Shown one piece after another: positions 1 to 9,493 of a DNA stretch of 64,000 nt. The notes beneath the pieces were generated by a model. The model did no database searches. It had not been told where the DNA came from and saw only the letters and a program-made list of their open reading frames with translations. Both the position numbers and the translations under genes were made by a program. Position 1 is the stretch's first letter. Each line of letters opens with the position of its first letter. The stretch comes from Allobosea sp. Root483D1. Its GTDB lineage: Bacteria > Pseudomonadota > Alphaproteobacteria > Rhizobiales > Beijerinckiaceae. The stretch is taken from assembly GCF_001429505.1 (NCBI RefSeq), contig NZ_LMJW01000022.1, positions 971,497 through 1,035,496 on the forward strand, written 5' to 3'.

Positions 1-994
1 CGCCATAGGGGCCGTCGTCGCTGTCGCGCACCGCACCGCCCTCGACCAGCGTCACATTGGCGCCCTCGCGCGAATAGAGCGGCTTGCGGACATGGTTGGC
101 GCCGAGCTCCGCACAGCGCGGATCGTCCTCGAAAAACGCCGGCAGCAGATTGGGATGGCCGGGCGCCATCTCCCAGAGATAGGGCAACAGCCCCTTGCTG
201 GAGACCAGCGCCTTCCAGGGCGGCTCGACGAACTGGCAGCGCGAGCCGGCGAGCGCCGAGGCATACTGCTCCCGGAACAGCCACTCCCAGGGGTAGAGCT
301 TGAACAGCATCTCGATCGGCAGGCTGGCGCCGTCGCAAAAGCGCCCGTCGGCGAGCAGGCCGAGTTCCTCGATGAAGGTGAAGCGGGCGTCGATCCCGGC
401 CTGGCTGGCGCAGTCGATCAGGTAGTCGACCGTGCCCTTGTCCTCGACGCTGCCCTGCACGCAGGTGAAATGCATGCGCTCCGGTCTGGGGCTGCGCAGG
501 TCGCCGAAGGCGGCGATCAGGCGCTCGTGCAGCGAGTTGAACTGGTCGCAGCCGCGCGAGATCGCCCCACGTGCCATCGCCTGCTCGAGCCAGTCCCATT
601 GCACGACGGACGCCTCGAACAGCGAGGTCGGCGTGTCGGCGTTGTATTCGAGCAGCTTGGCGGGGCCCTTGCCGTCATAGGCGAGGTCGAGGCGCCCGTA
701 GAGATTGCGGTCGCCGCGCTGCCAGCTGTCGCGGATCAGGCCCCACTGCGCTTCCGGGACGGCGAGACGGCGCAGGATCTCCTCATCCTTGAGCGCGCGC
801 TCGACGAAGGCGAAGCACAGCCCTTCGATCTCGCTGCTCGGCGCCTCGATATCCTCCTCGATCTGCTTCAGCGAGAAGGCGTAGGCGACGCTCTCGTCCC
901 AGTAAGTCTCGCCGTCGAGCGTGTGATAGGCGAAGCCGAGGCGCTCGACCTCGCCCTGCCAATCCTTGCGTGGCGCGACGCGAAGCCTTTGCAT
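1..994 (-). CDS. Glutathionylspermidine synthase-like ATP-grasp protein (3' end cut by window edge)
   Basis: The minus-strand reading frame opens with ATG at 994-992 (MQRLRVAPRKDW) and runs off the left edge without a stop, giving about 331 residues. It matches the N-terminal part of the GspS/YgiC/YjfC family, including FAYHTLDGETYWDE, the stretch around LYGRLDLAYDGKGPAKLLEY, and ADTPTSLFEASVVQWDW. Family members have a C-terminal ATP-grasp ligase fold; that ATP-binding part is mostly outside the window. It starts 2 nt after the DUF1190 stop, so the two are translationally coupled. The same DUF350-DUF1190-synthetase set occurs as yjfL-yjfM-yjfC in E. coli. The N-terminal amidase of true glutathionylspermidine synthase is absent, so the substrate is unknown. 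Confidence 0.88.
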   Translation of the reverse strand, partial: MQRLRVAPRKDWQGEVERLGFAYHTLDGETYWDESVAYAFSLKQIEEDIEAPSSEIEGLCFAFVERALKDEEILRRLAVPEAQWGLIRDSWQRGDRNLYGRLDLAYDGKGPAKLLEYNADTPTSLFEASVVQWDWLEQAMARGAISRGCDQFNSLHERLIAAFGDLRSPRPERMHFTCVQGSVEDKGTVDYLIDCASQAGIDARFTFIEELGLLADGRFCDGASLPIEMLFKLYPWEWLFREQYASALAGSRCQFVEPPWKALVSSKGLLPYLWEMAPGHPNLLPAFFEDDPRCAELGANHVRKPLYSREGANVTLVEGGAVRDSDDGPYG

Positions 995-996
995 GG

Positions 997-1629
997 TCAG
1001 GACGACGATGAGGAGGAATAGGAGCGCGAGGACGAGCCGAAGCCGCCGCGCGAGGCGACGCTGGGCGTGCTCGCCATCCCTGTCGAGGAGATGTTGCGGG
1101 CGACCATCGCCTGGCCCGCGGTCGTCGTATAGGCGCGCGAACGGCTGCTGCTGCCACCATAATAGCCGCCTGACGACGATGAAGACGACGAACTGCGGGC
1201 CGGCTGCTCGCATTCCGGCCGGCCGGAGCCGGGCTGGCGGGTGCCGGGTGGGCAGGCCGAACTGGTCGGTGGCAGCAGAGCCTGGGCCGCGCCACCGCCT
1301 GACATGAACTGGCGCGCCAGCATGATCCCCGCCAGCGCCGGGATGAAGACCTGGGCATTGTTCCAGGTCGCGCTCTGGCAGCCGCTGGCGCCGAACTCCT
1401 GCTCGCAGGAGGCGCTGCTGGTGAACTTCTTGGCCTCGCGCAGATGATTGGCCGAGGCCTCGTTGAAACGCTGCTCGCACTGGCTGGCGCTGAGCTGGTT
1501 GGCGGCCCGGCACTCGGCGACGTTGTTGTAGACCAGCGAATCGTCGGTCTCGCCGCCGGAGAGCGACCAATAGGTCGCGACCAGCACCACGCCCGCAGCG
1601 GCAAGCCCGATCTGGGTCGAGCGCTTCAT
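997..1629 (-). CDS. DUF1190 family protein (YgiB/YjfM-like), probable lipid-free secreted or membrane-anchored
   Basis: This 210-residue protein has an N-terminal hydrophobic segment (residues 6-25, IGLAAAGVVLVATYWSLSGG). A conserved Cys-containing region follows, with AECRAANQLSASQCEQRF, ASCEQEFGASGC and a second hydrophobic stretch near FIPALAGIMLARQFM. The last 70 residues are very rich in Ser, Gly and Tyr and end in a poly-Ser tail, as in YgiB-type proteins. It lies 9 nt after DUF350 and 2 nt before the synthetase-like gene, so it is the middle gene of a three-gene operon. Cell-envelope location is inferred from the N-terminus; function is not known. Confidence 0.85.
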   Translation of the reverse strand: MKRSTQIGLAAAGVVLVATYWSLSGGETDDSLVYNNVAECRAANQLSASQCEQRFNEASANHLREAKKFTSSASCEQEFGASGCQSATWNNAQVFIPALAGIMLARQFMSGGGAAQALLPPTSSACPPGTRQPGSGRPECEQPARSSSSSSSSGGYYGGSSSRSRAYTTTAGQAMVARNISSTGMASTPSVASRGGFGSSSRSYSSSSSS

Positions 1630-1638
1630 CGGCCCCTC

Positions 1639-2040
1639 CTACAAGGTCATGCTGGCGGCGGCGAGCGTGCCGCTGATGACGGCGATCACCGCCAGCATCG
1701 CCGCCGAGGGAATCCGGTCTTCCTCGATCTTGCGCGACAAGTCGGGGATGACGATGCGGGCGAAGCCATAGGCGCCGAACTGGACGACCATGGCGATCAC
1801 CGCCCAGATTACCAGATCGGGGATGCTCGCGGCCTGCTCGATCGCCGTCTCCAGCGGCACCGAGAAGCCGATCAGGTTGCCCCCGAAGGCGATCGCGGCG
1901 GAGAGGTTGCCACCCCGGATCAGCGCGATCTCGTCATGGGCGGTCAGCCGCATATAGACCGCGGCGAAGCCGGCGATCAGCGCAAAGCCGACGCAGAAAT
2001 AGAGGATGAATGCCGGCAACCCGGCCATCGAGATCGTCAT
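1639..2040 (-). CDS. DUF350 family inner-membrane protein (YjfL-like)
   Basis: 133 residues with four predicted membrane helices, near residues 8-28, 45-62, 73-95 and 112-131. The arrangement and length fit DUF350 (YjfL/UPF0719). It is the first gene of the operon with DUF1190 and the ATP-grasp synthetase-like gene. An AAGGGG ribosome binding site on the minus strand lies about 8 nt before the ATG. The family's molecular role is unknown. Constant co-occurrence with the synthetase suggests an envelope-associated modification pathway, which is inference. Confidence 0.85.
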   Translation of the reverse strand: MTISMAGLPAFILYFCVGFALIAGFAAVYMRLTAHDEIALIRGGNLSAAIAFGGNLIGFSVPLETAIEQAASIPDLVIWAVIAMVVQFGAYGFARIVIPDLSRKIEEDRIPSAAMLAVIAVISGTLAAASMTL

Positions 2041-2157
2041 GCTGCCGCCCCTTGCATGCCATGATGGTCAAGGCGGACACTATACGTCAGCGGCGCCGCT
2101 GCGCCAGACTGTCGCGGCTTGTGCTGTGGGCACGCGAACGACGTCACGGAGAACCCC

Positions 2158-2538
2158 ATGAAGGAGAGACATGCCCGATGCTCTTGCGGGGCTCTGAGCC
2201 TGATCTGCCGCGGCGATCCGGCGCTGGTCTCGCTCTGCCATTGCCGCGAATGCCAGCGCCGCACCGGCAGCACCTACGGCATCGCCGCCTTCTTTCCGCG
2301 CTCGCAGGTCGAGATCAGTGGCGAAGCCACGGCTTATCGCCGCGAAGCCGACAGCGGCTTCGAGGTCACGCAGCACTTCTGCCCGCATTGCGGCAGCACG
2401 GTCTACTGGGAGCCCTTGCGCAAGCCGGAGATGATCGCGGTCGCGGTCGGCGCCTTCGCCGACCCGGATTTTCCGGCGCCCGGCAAGCAGGTCTACGCCC
2501 AGCACCGCCACCCTTGGGTCGCGGTGCCGGCCGACTAG
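2158..2538 (+). CDS. GFA (glutathione-dependent formaldehyde-activating enzyme) family protein
   Basis: 126 residues with the Zn-binding cysteine pattern of the GFA/CENP-V fold: CSCGALS near the N-terminus, CHCRECQRRTGS in the middle, and CPHCGSTVYW further on. The start at 2158 is chosen because GGAG at 2148-2151 sits 6 nt upstream. An earlier in-frame ATG at 2119 would add 13 residues with no similarity to the family. Most small GFA proteins have no proven formaldehyde activity, so the specific reaction is uncertain. It is divergent from the DUF350 operon and convergent with pyrG, with a hairpin-rich repeat between them. Confidence 0.87.
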   Translation: MKERHARCSCGALSLICRGDPALVSLCHCRECQRRTGSTYGIAAFFPRSQVEISGEATAYRREADSGFEVTQHFCPHCGSTVYWEPLRKPEMIAVAVGAFADPDFPAPGKQVYAQHRHPWVAVPAD

Positions 2539-2539
2539 A

Positions 2540-2585
2540 ACATTTTCGAGCGAAGTGGATACCGATTCGCCTGAAGAAAATGCGA
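2540..2585. repeat. REP-like palindromic repeat, copy 1
   Basis: Arms CATTTTC (2541-2547) and GAAAATG (2576-2582) enclose an inner pair GCGAA (2550-2554) and TTCGC (2566-2570), so the unit folds into a hairpin. About 40 of 45 bases match a second copy at 22525-22569 inside the 3' end of trpC. The form recalls dispersed intergenic palindromes of Hyphomicrobiales. Copy number in the genome cannot be judged from here. Confidence 0.75.
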
Positions 2586-2598
2586 TAAAACAAAGAGA

Positions 2599-2639
2599 TA
2601 GAGCATTTCCGCGATTCGGAGAAACGCGGAAATGCTCTA
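2599..2639. terminator. Perfect 15-bp hairpin between the convergent GFA and pyrG genes
   Basis: TAGAGCATTTCCGCG (2599-2613) pairs perfectly with its reverse complement at 2625-2639 around an 11-nt loop. It lies immediately after the REP-like unit and before the pyrG stop. There is no long T tract on either side, so it may act as a bidirectional weak terminator or simply be part of the dispersed repeat. Confidence 0.55.
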
Positions 2640-2649
2640 GATCGTAGGG

Positions 2650-4290
<1,641 letters not shown>

Positions 4291-4355
4291 TTAACGCCTT
4301 GAGTTCGATTCGCTAAGCGGCTCGGTGCAGACCGATCCTGCGCCTTACGCTTGTC

Positions 4356-4385
4356 CACAAAAGAGAAGGGCCGGTTTCCCGGCCC
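4356..4385 (-). terminator. Intrinsic terminator after secG
   Basis: On the minus strand GGGCCGG, loop GAAA and CCGGCCC (4385-4368) are followed by TTCTCTTTTG. It lies just past the secG stop and would separate the secG transcript from pyrG. Confidence 0.75.
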
Positions 4386-4405
4386 CTGCCCTAGTTCCGT
4401 CCCGG

Positions 4406-4810
4406 TCACCGCGTCGGTGTTCCCGGTTGCGGCGGTTGCGATCCGCCTTGGTTCTGCATCTGCCGGAGCTGGTCGAGCACCCCGCCGGCATTCGGCGCCG
4501 AAGGCCCGCTCGGGGCGGCCGGAGCGGTCGTGCCGGCCGGAGCCGGGGCGCCGTCGATGATCGAGCGCTGCGTACGACCATGCGTCGCCATGATCGCGAG
4601 CGCGATCGAGGTCATGAAGAACAGGCCGGCGAGAATCGCCGTGGCCCGGGTCAGCGCATTGGCCTGGCCGCGGCCGGTCATGAAGCCGCCGACGCCGCCG
4701 CCACCGCCCGAGCCCATGCCGAGGCCGCCGCCTTCCGAACGCTGGAGCAGCACGACGCCGACCAGCGCGATCACGATCAGCAGGTGAATGACGATGAGGA
4801 CGTTTTGCAT
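4406..4810 (-). CDS. secG: Protein-export translocase subunit SecG
   Basis: 134 residues. The N-terminal half is typical SecG: a helix at residues 4-22, then LLQRSEGGGLGMGSGGGGG, then a second helix around ATAILAGLFFMTSIALAIMA. The tail (about residues 80-134) is rich in Pro, Ala and Gln and extends beyond the E. coli protein, as is common in alphaproteobacteria. SecG assists SecYE in moving preproteins across the inner membrane. It lies downstream of tpiA on the same strand, with a terminator after it. Confidence 0.95.
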   Translation of the reverse strand: MQNVLIVIHLLIVIALVGVVLLQRSEGGGLGMGSGGGGGVGGFMTGRGQANALTRATAILAGLFFMTSIALAIMATHGRTQRSIIDGAPAPAGTTAPAAPSGPSAPNAGGVLDQLRQMQNQGGSQPPQPGTPTR

Positions 4811-4928
4811 GGCTCACGAAATGGGTATGGCGCGGGCGCCTGCCAAGATGGCGGCATCCCGCGGGTCGGCGCTGGCCATAGCATGGGCTTTCCGCCCATG
4901 CCACCCGCGATTTTGATGCAGCGGTCGA

Positions 4929-5690
4929 TCAGGCGCAGGCGCGTGCGATCGCCAGGAAGTCGTCGGCCTTGAGGCTGGCGCCGCCGACGAGCGCGCCGTC
5001 GACATTGGCGACGTTCATCAGCTCGGCCGCATTGCTCGGCTTGACCGAGCCGCCATAGAGCAGCCTGACGCCGGCCGCTGTCGCCTTGCCGAGGATGCGC
5101 CCGAGCTCGGCCCGGATCGCCTCATGCATCTCGGCGACATCGGCCGCGGTCGGGGTCAAGCCCGTGCCGATCGCCCAGACCGGCTCGTAAGCGACGACCA
5201 GCGAAGCTGCCGTCGCGTCTTCGGGCACCGAGCCGCGCAGCTGCTTCTTCACGATCGCCAGCGCCTTGCCGGCCTCGCGCTCGTCCTTGGTCTCGCCGAC
5301 GCAGACGATCGGCGTCAGCCCCGCCGCCAGTGCCGCCTCGGCCTTGGCCTTCACCTGCGCATTGCTCTCGCCATGCAGCGTGCGGCGCTCGGAATGGCCG
5401 ACGATCACATAGGTCGCGCCGGCATCGACCAGCATCGGCGCCGAGACCTCGCCGGTATAGGCGCCGCTCGCATGGGCGCTGCAATCCTGTCCGCCGGTCG
5501 CGATGCGCGAGCCGATCAGCGAAGCCGTCAGCGTGAACAGCAGCGTCGCCGGTGGGCAGACCGCGAGGTCGACAGCGCGCCGCAAGGTGGCGTCGGCGCC
5601 CTTCGCCACCTCGGCTGCGATGGCGAGGTCCGCCTTCAGCCCGTTCATCTTCCAGTTGCCCGCCACCAGCGGCTTGATCGTTCGCGTCAC
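4929..5690 (-). CDS. tpiA: Triosephosphate isomerase
   Basis: 253 residues. It starts with the conserved [10 protein letters not shown] segment (substrate Asn and Lys), has the electrophile His in IVGHSERR, the catalytic Glu in [13 protein letters not shown], and the phosphate loop [10 protein letters not shown]. It interconverts dihydroxyacetone phosphate and glyceraldehyde-3-phosphate in glycolysis and gluconeogenesis. It is divergent from the PpiD-like gene and lies upstream of secG. Confidence 0.98.
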   Translation of the reverse strand: MTRTIKPLVAGNWKMNGLKADLAIAAEVAKGADATLRRAVDLAVCPPATLLFTLTASLIGSRIATGGQDCSAHASGAYTGEVSAPMLVDAGATYVIVGHSERRTLHGESNAQVKAKAEAALAAGLTPIVCVGETKDEREAGKALAIVKKQLRGSVPEDATAASLVVAYEPVWAIGTGLTPTAADVAEMHEAIRAELGRILGKATAAGVRLLYGGSVKPSNAAELMNVANVDGALVGGASLKADDFLAIARACA

Positions 5691-5839
5691 GGCTGCTCTC
5701 CAAATCTTGTCCGTTCGGCTCTAGCAATGCAGCCCCTCGATCGCAATCGAGCCGGTTCGCAGCGATTGCCCGAAGGCGTCGCTCTTCCTATAAGCGGCGC
5801 GCAGCGGCACGGCCGCGAGAAGATTGGGAAGACAAGACC

Positions 5840-7747
5840 ATGATGATGCAGGGCATCCGCAAGGCGGGGCAGAGCTTGATCGGCAAGCTCATCATCGCCG
5901 TGATGTTCGGCTTCCTGATCATCTCCTTCGCGGTCTGGGGCATCGGCGACATTTTCCGCGGCTATGGCCGCAATGCGGTTGCCGTCGTCGGCAAGACCGA
6001 GATCGGCCTCGAGCAGGTGCGCACCGCCTATCAGAACGAAATCCAGCAGTTGCAGCGCCAGCAGCGCCGCCAGATCAGCCCCGATCTGGCGCGGGCGCTC
6101 GGCCTCGACCAGCGCGTGCTCTCGCGCCTCGTCACTGACGCGACGCTGGACCAGACCGCGACGAAAATGGGCCTCGCCGTCTCCGACGAGACGGTGCGCA
6201 ACATCCTGTTCAATGATCCGAACCTGAAGAACGCCGCCGGCCAGTTCGATCCGGCCCGCTTCAACGAGCTGCTGCGCACGATCGGAATGAACGAGCAGCA
6301 ATTCGTGCGCGAACAGCGCTCCGCGACGATGCGCCAGGAGCTCGCCGAAATGGTGGTCGGTGCCGTCACGGCCCCGGTCGCGCTGCAGGAACTCGGTCAT
6401 CGCCTGCGCCATGAGCAGCGCGAGATCGGCTACATCACCCTGCCCGACAGCGCCGCCGGCGAGATCGCCGCGCCCGCCGAGGAGGCGCTGCGCAAGTATT
6501 TCGACGAGCGCAAGGCCGCCTTCCGCGCCCCCGAATACCGCACCGCCAATGTGCTCGTGCTGACGGCCGCCAACCTCGCCGACCCCAGCAAGGTCAGCGA
6601 GGCCGACGCCCGCGCCCGCTACGAGCAGATCAAGACGCAGCGCTTCGGCTCGGCCGAGCGCCGCACCCTGCAGCAGATCGGCTTCCCCTCCATCGAGGAG
6701 GCCAAGGCGGCCAAGGCCAGGATCGATGCCGGCGAGACCTTCGAGGCGATCGGCGCCAGCCGCAATGTCGCCGAAGCCGATCTGACGCTCGGCACCTTCG
6801 CCCGCGAAGGCCTGTTCGACCCGGCCGTGCGCGACGCCGCGTTCGCGCTGGCGCAGGGCGCGGTCAGCGAGCCCGTGCAGGGCGGCTTCGGCGTCGTGCT
6901 GTTGCGCGTGCCGACGATCGAGGCGGCTCGGCTCAAGAGCTTCGAGGAGGTCGCTGACGAGGTCCGCCGCGATGTCGCAACGAGCCGCGCCGGCGAGCAG
7001 ATGACCGAGCTGCACGACAAGATCGAGGATCAGCGCGCCTCGGCCAAGCCCCTGCCCGAGATCGCCAAGGAATTCGGCCTCGCCCTGCGGACTTTCGGCC
7101 CGGCCGATTCCAGCCTCGGCAAGGCCGATGGCACGCAGGAGACCGCCCTCCCCGGCGGCGACGCGACACAGCAGGCGATCTTCCGCACCGATATCGGCGT
7201 CGACAACGAGGCGGTGCGCCTGCCGGGCAATGGCGGCTATGCCTGGTTCGAAGTGACCAAGATCGATCCGCCGCGCGAGCGCAGCTTCGATGAGGTCAAG
7301 GCCGAGGTCGAGAAGCAATGGCGCGCCGACGAGGTCGCCTCCCGTCTCTCGGCAAAGGCACGCGAGATCGTGCAGAAGCTCGACGCCGGCGAGAAGCTCG
7401 ACGCGATCGCCTTCGCCCAGGGGCTCGCCTACGAGGATCTTACACTCGGCCGCCAGGACCAGAGCGTGGCCCTGCCCCGCAACGTCGTCTCGCTGGTCTT
7501 CGGCACGCCCGCGGGCAAGGCCGGCTCGGCCGCGGTCGACAATGCCGGCCGTGTCGTCTTCCAGGTCAAGGCGGCGACGGTCAGCCCCTATGCCCGCACC
7601 ACCGAGGATGCCGAGAATTTCGTGCGCCTGCTGGCTTCGAGCATCAGCGAGGACCTGCTCGCCCAATATGTCGGCAAGCTGCAGAACGATCTCGGAGTCC
7701 AGGTCAACCAGGCGGCGCTGCGCAACGCCACCGGCGGCCAGAACTGA
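5840..7747 (+). CDS. PpiD-like periplasmic peptidyl-prolyl isomerase / foldase, membrane-anchored
   Basis: 635 residues. An N-terminal membrane anchor (about residues 16-37) is followed by the SurA N-terminal-like chaperone region. A parvulin-type (PPIC) domain lies near residues 245-365 and a further PPIase-like segment toward the C-terminus. By family it would stand at the Sec translocon and help fold outer-membrane or periplasmic proteins. The start is the first of three adjacent ATGs. trpE begins 10 nt after its stop, so both are probably co-transcribed; the ppiD-trpE pairing is common in Hyphomicrobiales. Confidence 0.9.
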   Translation: MMMQGIRKAGQSLIGKLIIAVMFGFLIISFAVWGIGDIFRGYGRNAVAVVGKTEIGLEQVRTAYQNEIQQLQRQQRRQISPDLARALGLDQRVLSRLVTDATLDQTATKMGLAVSDETVRNILFNDPNLKNAAGQFDPARFNELLRTIGMNEQQFVREQRSATMRQELAEMVVGAVTAPVALQELGHRLRHEQREIGYITLPDSAAGEIAAPAEEALRKYFDERKAAFRAPEYRTANVLVLTAANLADPSKVSEADARARYEQIKTQRFGSAERRTLQQIGFPSIEEAKAAKARIDAGETFEAIGASRNVAEADLTLGTFAREGLFDPAVRDAAFALAQGAVSEPVQGGFGVVLLRVPTIEAARLKSFEEVADEVRRDVATSRAGEQMTELHDKIEDQRASAKPLPEIAKEFGLALRTFGPADSSLGKADGTQETALPGGDATQQAIFRTDIGVDNEAVRLPGNGGYAWFEVTKIDPPRERSFDEVKAEVEKQWRADEVASRLSAKAREIVQKLDAGEKLDAIAFAQGLAYEDLTLGRQDQSVALPRNVVSLVFGTPAGKAGSAAVDNAGRVVFQVKAATVSPYARTTEDAENFVRLLASSISEDLLAQYVGKLQNDLGVQVNQAALRNATGGQN

Positions 7748-7757
7748 AGCCTGCCGA

Positions 7758-9272
7758 ATGGATCCGGCCGCCGACTTCGCCCGCTTCGCCGCCGCCTACG
7801 CGGTCGGCGAGCCGCAATTGCTGACGCTGTCGCTGGTCGGCGATTGCGAGACGCCGGTCGCCGCCTTCCTGAAGCTGCGTCACGCTTACAAGGGGCCGGC
7901 CTTCCTGCTGGAATCGGTCGAGGGCGGCGCCGTGCGTGGCCGCTATTCGATGATCGGGCTCGACCCCGACCTGATCTGGCGCTGCCAGCGTGGTGAGGCC
8001 TCGCTCTGCCGCCCTGCACTGGGCGAGGATTTTGTCGCGGATCCACGCCCGGCTTTCGACTCGCTGCGCGCACTACTCGCCGAGAGCGCGATTCCCGACC
8101 GCGATGGCCTGCCGCCGATGGCTGCCGGCGTCTTCGGCTATCTCGGCTACGACATGGTGCGCCTGATGGAGCGCCTGCCGGAGCCGAAGGCGACTGGGCC
8201 GGACGTTCCCGACGCCATCCTGACGCGGCCGACGCTGATGGTCGTGTTCGATTCGATCCGCGACGAGATCACGGTGGTGACGCCGGTGCGGCCCCAGGCC
8301 GGCATCCCGGCTCGCGCCGCCCATGAGCGGGCGCAGGAGCGGCTCGACGCGGTGGTGCGGGCCCTCGAAGGGCCCCTGCCCGCCGAGGCCGGCATCGACA
8401 TCGCCGCGATCCCGCATCCGGAATCGACCTCGAACACCAGCGAGGCCGAGTTCCACGCCATAGTGGCGCGGGCGCAGGAATATGTCCGCGCCGGGGATGT
8501 CTTCCAGGTCGTGCTCTCGCAGCGCTTCGAGGCGCCGTTCGAATTGCCGCCCTTCGCGCTCTACCGCGCCCTGCGGCGGATCAATCCCGCCCCCTTCCTC
8601 TGCTATCTCGATTTCGAAGCCTTCCAGATCGTCTGCTCCAGCCCCGAGATCCTGGTCCGCCTGCGCGACGGCAAGGTCACGATCCGGCCGATCGCCGGCA
8701 CACGGCCGCGCGGCGCGACACCGGCAGCCGACGAAGCTCTCGCCGGCGAATTGCTGGCCGATCCGAAGGAGCGGGCCGAGCATCTGATGCTGCTCGATCT
8801 CGGCCGCAACGATGTCGGCCGGGTCGCGGAGATCGGCAGCGTCACCGTCACCGATTCCTTCTTCATCGAGCGCTACAGCCAGGTGATGCACATCGTCTCG
8901 AACGTCGAGGGGCGGATCTCCGGCGAGCACGATGCGCTCTCGGCGCTGGCCGCCGGCTTCCCGGCCGGCACGGTCTCCGGTGCCCCGAAAGTGCGCGCCA
9001 TGGAGATCATCGACGAGCTCGAAAAGGACAAGCGCGGCGCCTATGGCGGCTGCATCGGCTATTTCGGCGCCAATGGCGAGATGGACACCTGCATCGTCCT
9101 GCGCACCGCGGTCGTCCAGGACGGCCGCATGCAGGTCCAGGCCGGCGCCGGCATCGTCTACGATTCGAACCCGGCCTCCGAACAGCTCGAATGCATCAAC
9201 AAGGCGAAAGCCCTGTTCAAGGCTGCCGAGGAAGCCGTCCGCTTCGCCGCGCGCAGCCGGCGGGGGCAGTGA
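7758..9272 (+). CDS. trpE: Anthranilate synthase component I
   Basis: 504 residues. It has the N-terminal LLES tryptophan-feedback motif (FLLESVEGG), IAGTRPRGATP, LLDLGRNDVGR, and the PAGTVSGAPKVRAMEIIDEL chorismate-binding core. It converts chorismate and ammonia from TrpG to anthranilate. The ATG at 7758 lies 10 nt after the PpiD-like stop. An open frame continues upstream, but it overlaps ppiD and has no family similarity. No leader peptide or attenuator is present in the short gap. It is separated from trpGDC by about 10.8 kb. Confidence 0.97.
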   Translation: MDPAADFARFAAAYAVGEPQLLTLSLVGDCETPVAAFLKLRHAYKGPAFLLESVEGGAVRGRYSMIGLDPDLIWRCQRGEASLCRPALGEDFVADPRPAFDSLRALLAESAIPDRDGLPPMAAGVFGYLGYDMVRLMERLPEPKATGPDVPDAILTRPTLMVVFDSIRDEITVVTPVRPQAGIPARAAHERAQERLDAVVRALEGPLPAEAGIDIAAIPHPESTSNTSEAEFHAIVARAQEYVRAGDVFQVVLSQRFEAPFELPPFALYRALRRINPAPFLCYLDFEAFQIVCSSPEILVRLRDGKVTIRPIAGTRPRGATPAADEALAGELLADPKERAEHLMLLDLGRNDVGRVAEIGSVTVTDSFFIERYSQVMHIVSNVEGRISGEHDALSALAAGFPAGTVSGAPKVRAMEIIDELEKDKRGAYGGCIGYFGANGEMDTCIVLRTAVVQDGRMQVQAGAGIVYDSNPASEQLECINKAKALFKAAEEAVRFAARSRRGQ

Positions 9273-9288
9273 TCCGGCGCGCCTTTTC

Positions 9289-9342
9289 GCATGCGCAGGT
9301 CCCGGAGGCGCATGCGGCGCGCTCACTTGCGCGCCGCGTTTT
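9289..9342 (+). terminator. Hairpins and intrinsic terminator after trpE
   Basis: Two overlapping stems follow the trpE stop. GCATGCGC (9289-9296) pairs with GCGCATGC (9308-9315). GCGGCGCGC (9314-9322) pairs with GCGCGCCGC (9329-9337) around a 6-nt loop and is followed by GTTTT. The second is a good Rho-independent terminator. Because the two stems share bases, they are mutually exclusive at their junction. The rest of the gap to 9493 shows only the ribosome binding site of the next gene. Confidence 0.7.
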
Positions 9343-9493
9343 CGCCCGCGCATATTGCCGGTAGTCGAGAGCGCCGCTCCCTAGCCTCAGGGTTGCTTCG
9401 GACGGCAACTCAACAATCACGACCGGCCCTGCCCGCTGGCGCAGATGCTTGCAGCGGATCAACCAGGGTTCGGCGACAAATGGAGAGGAAACC

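Noticed and set aside
5687-7666. 659-codon minus-strand frame over the PpiD-like gene
   Set aside because: No domain was recognised; the plus-strand PpiD-like protein explains the region.
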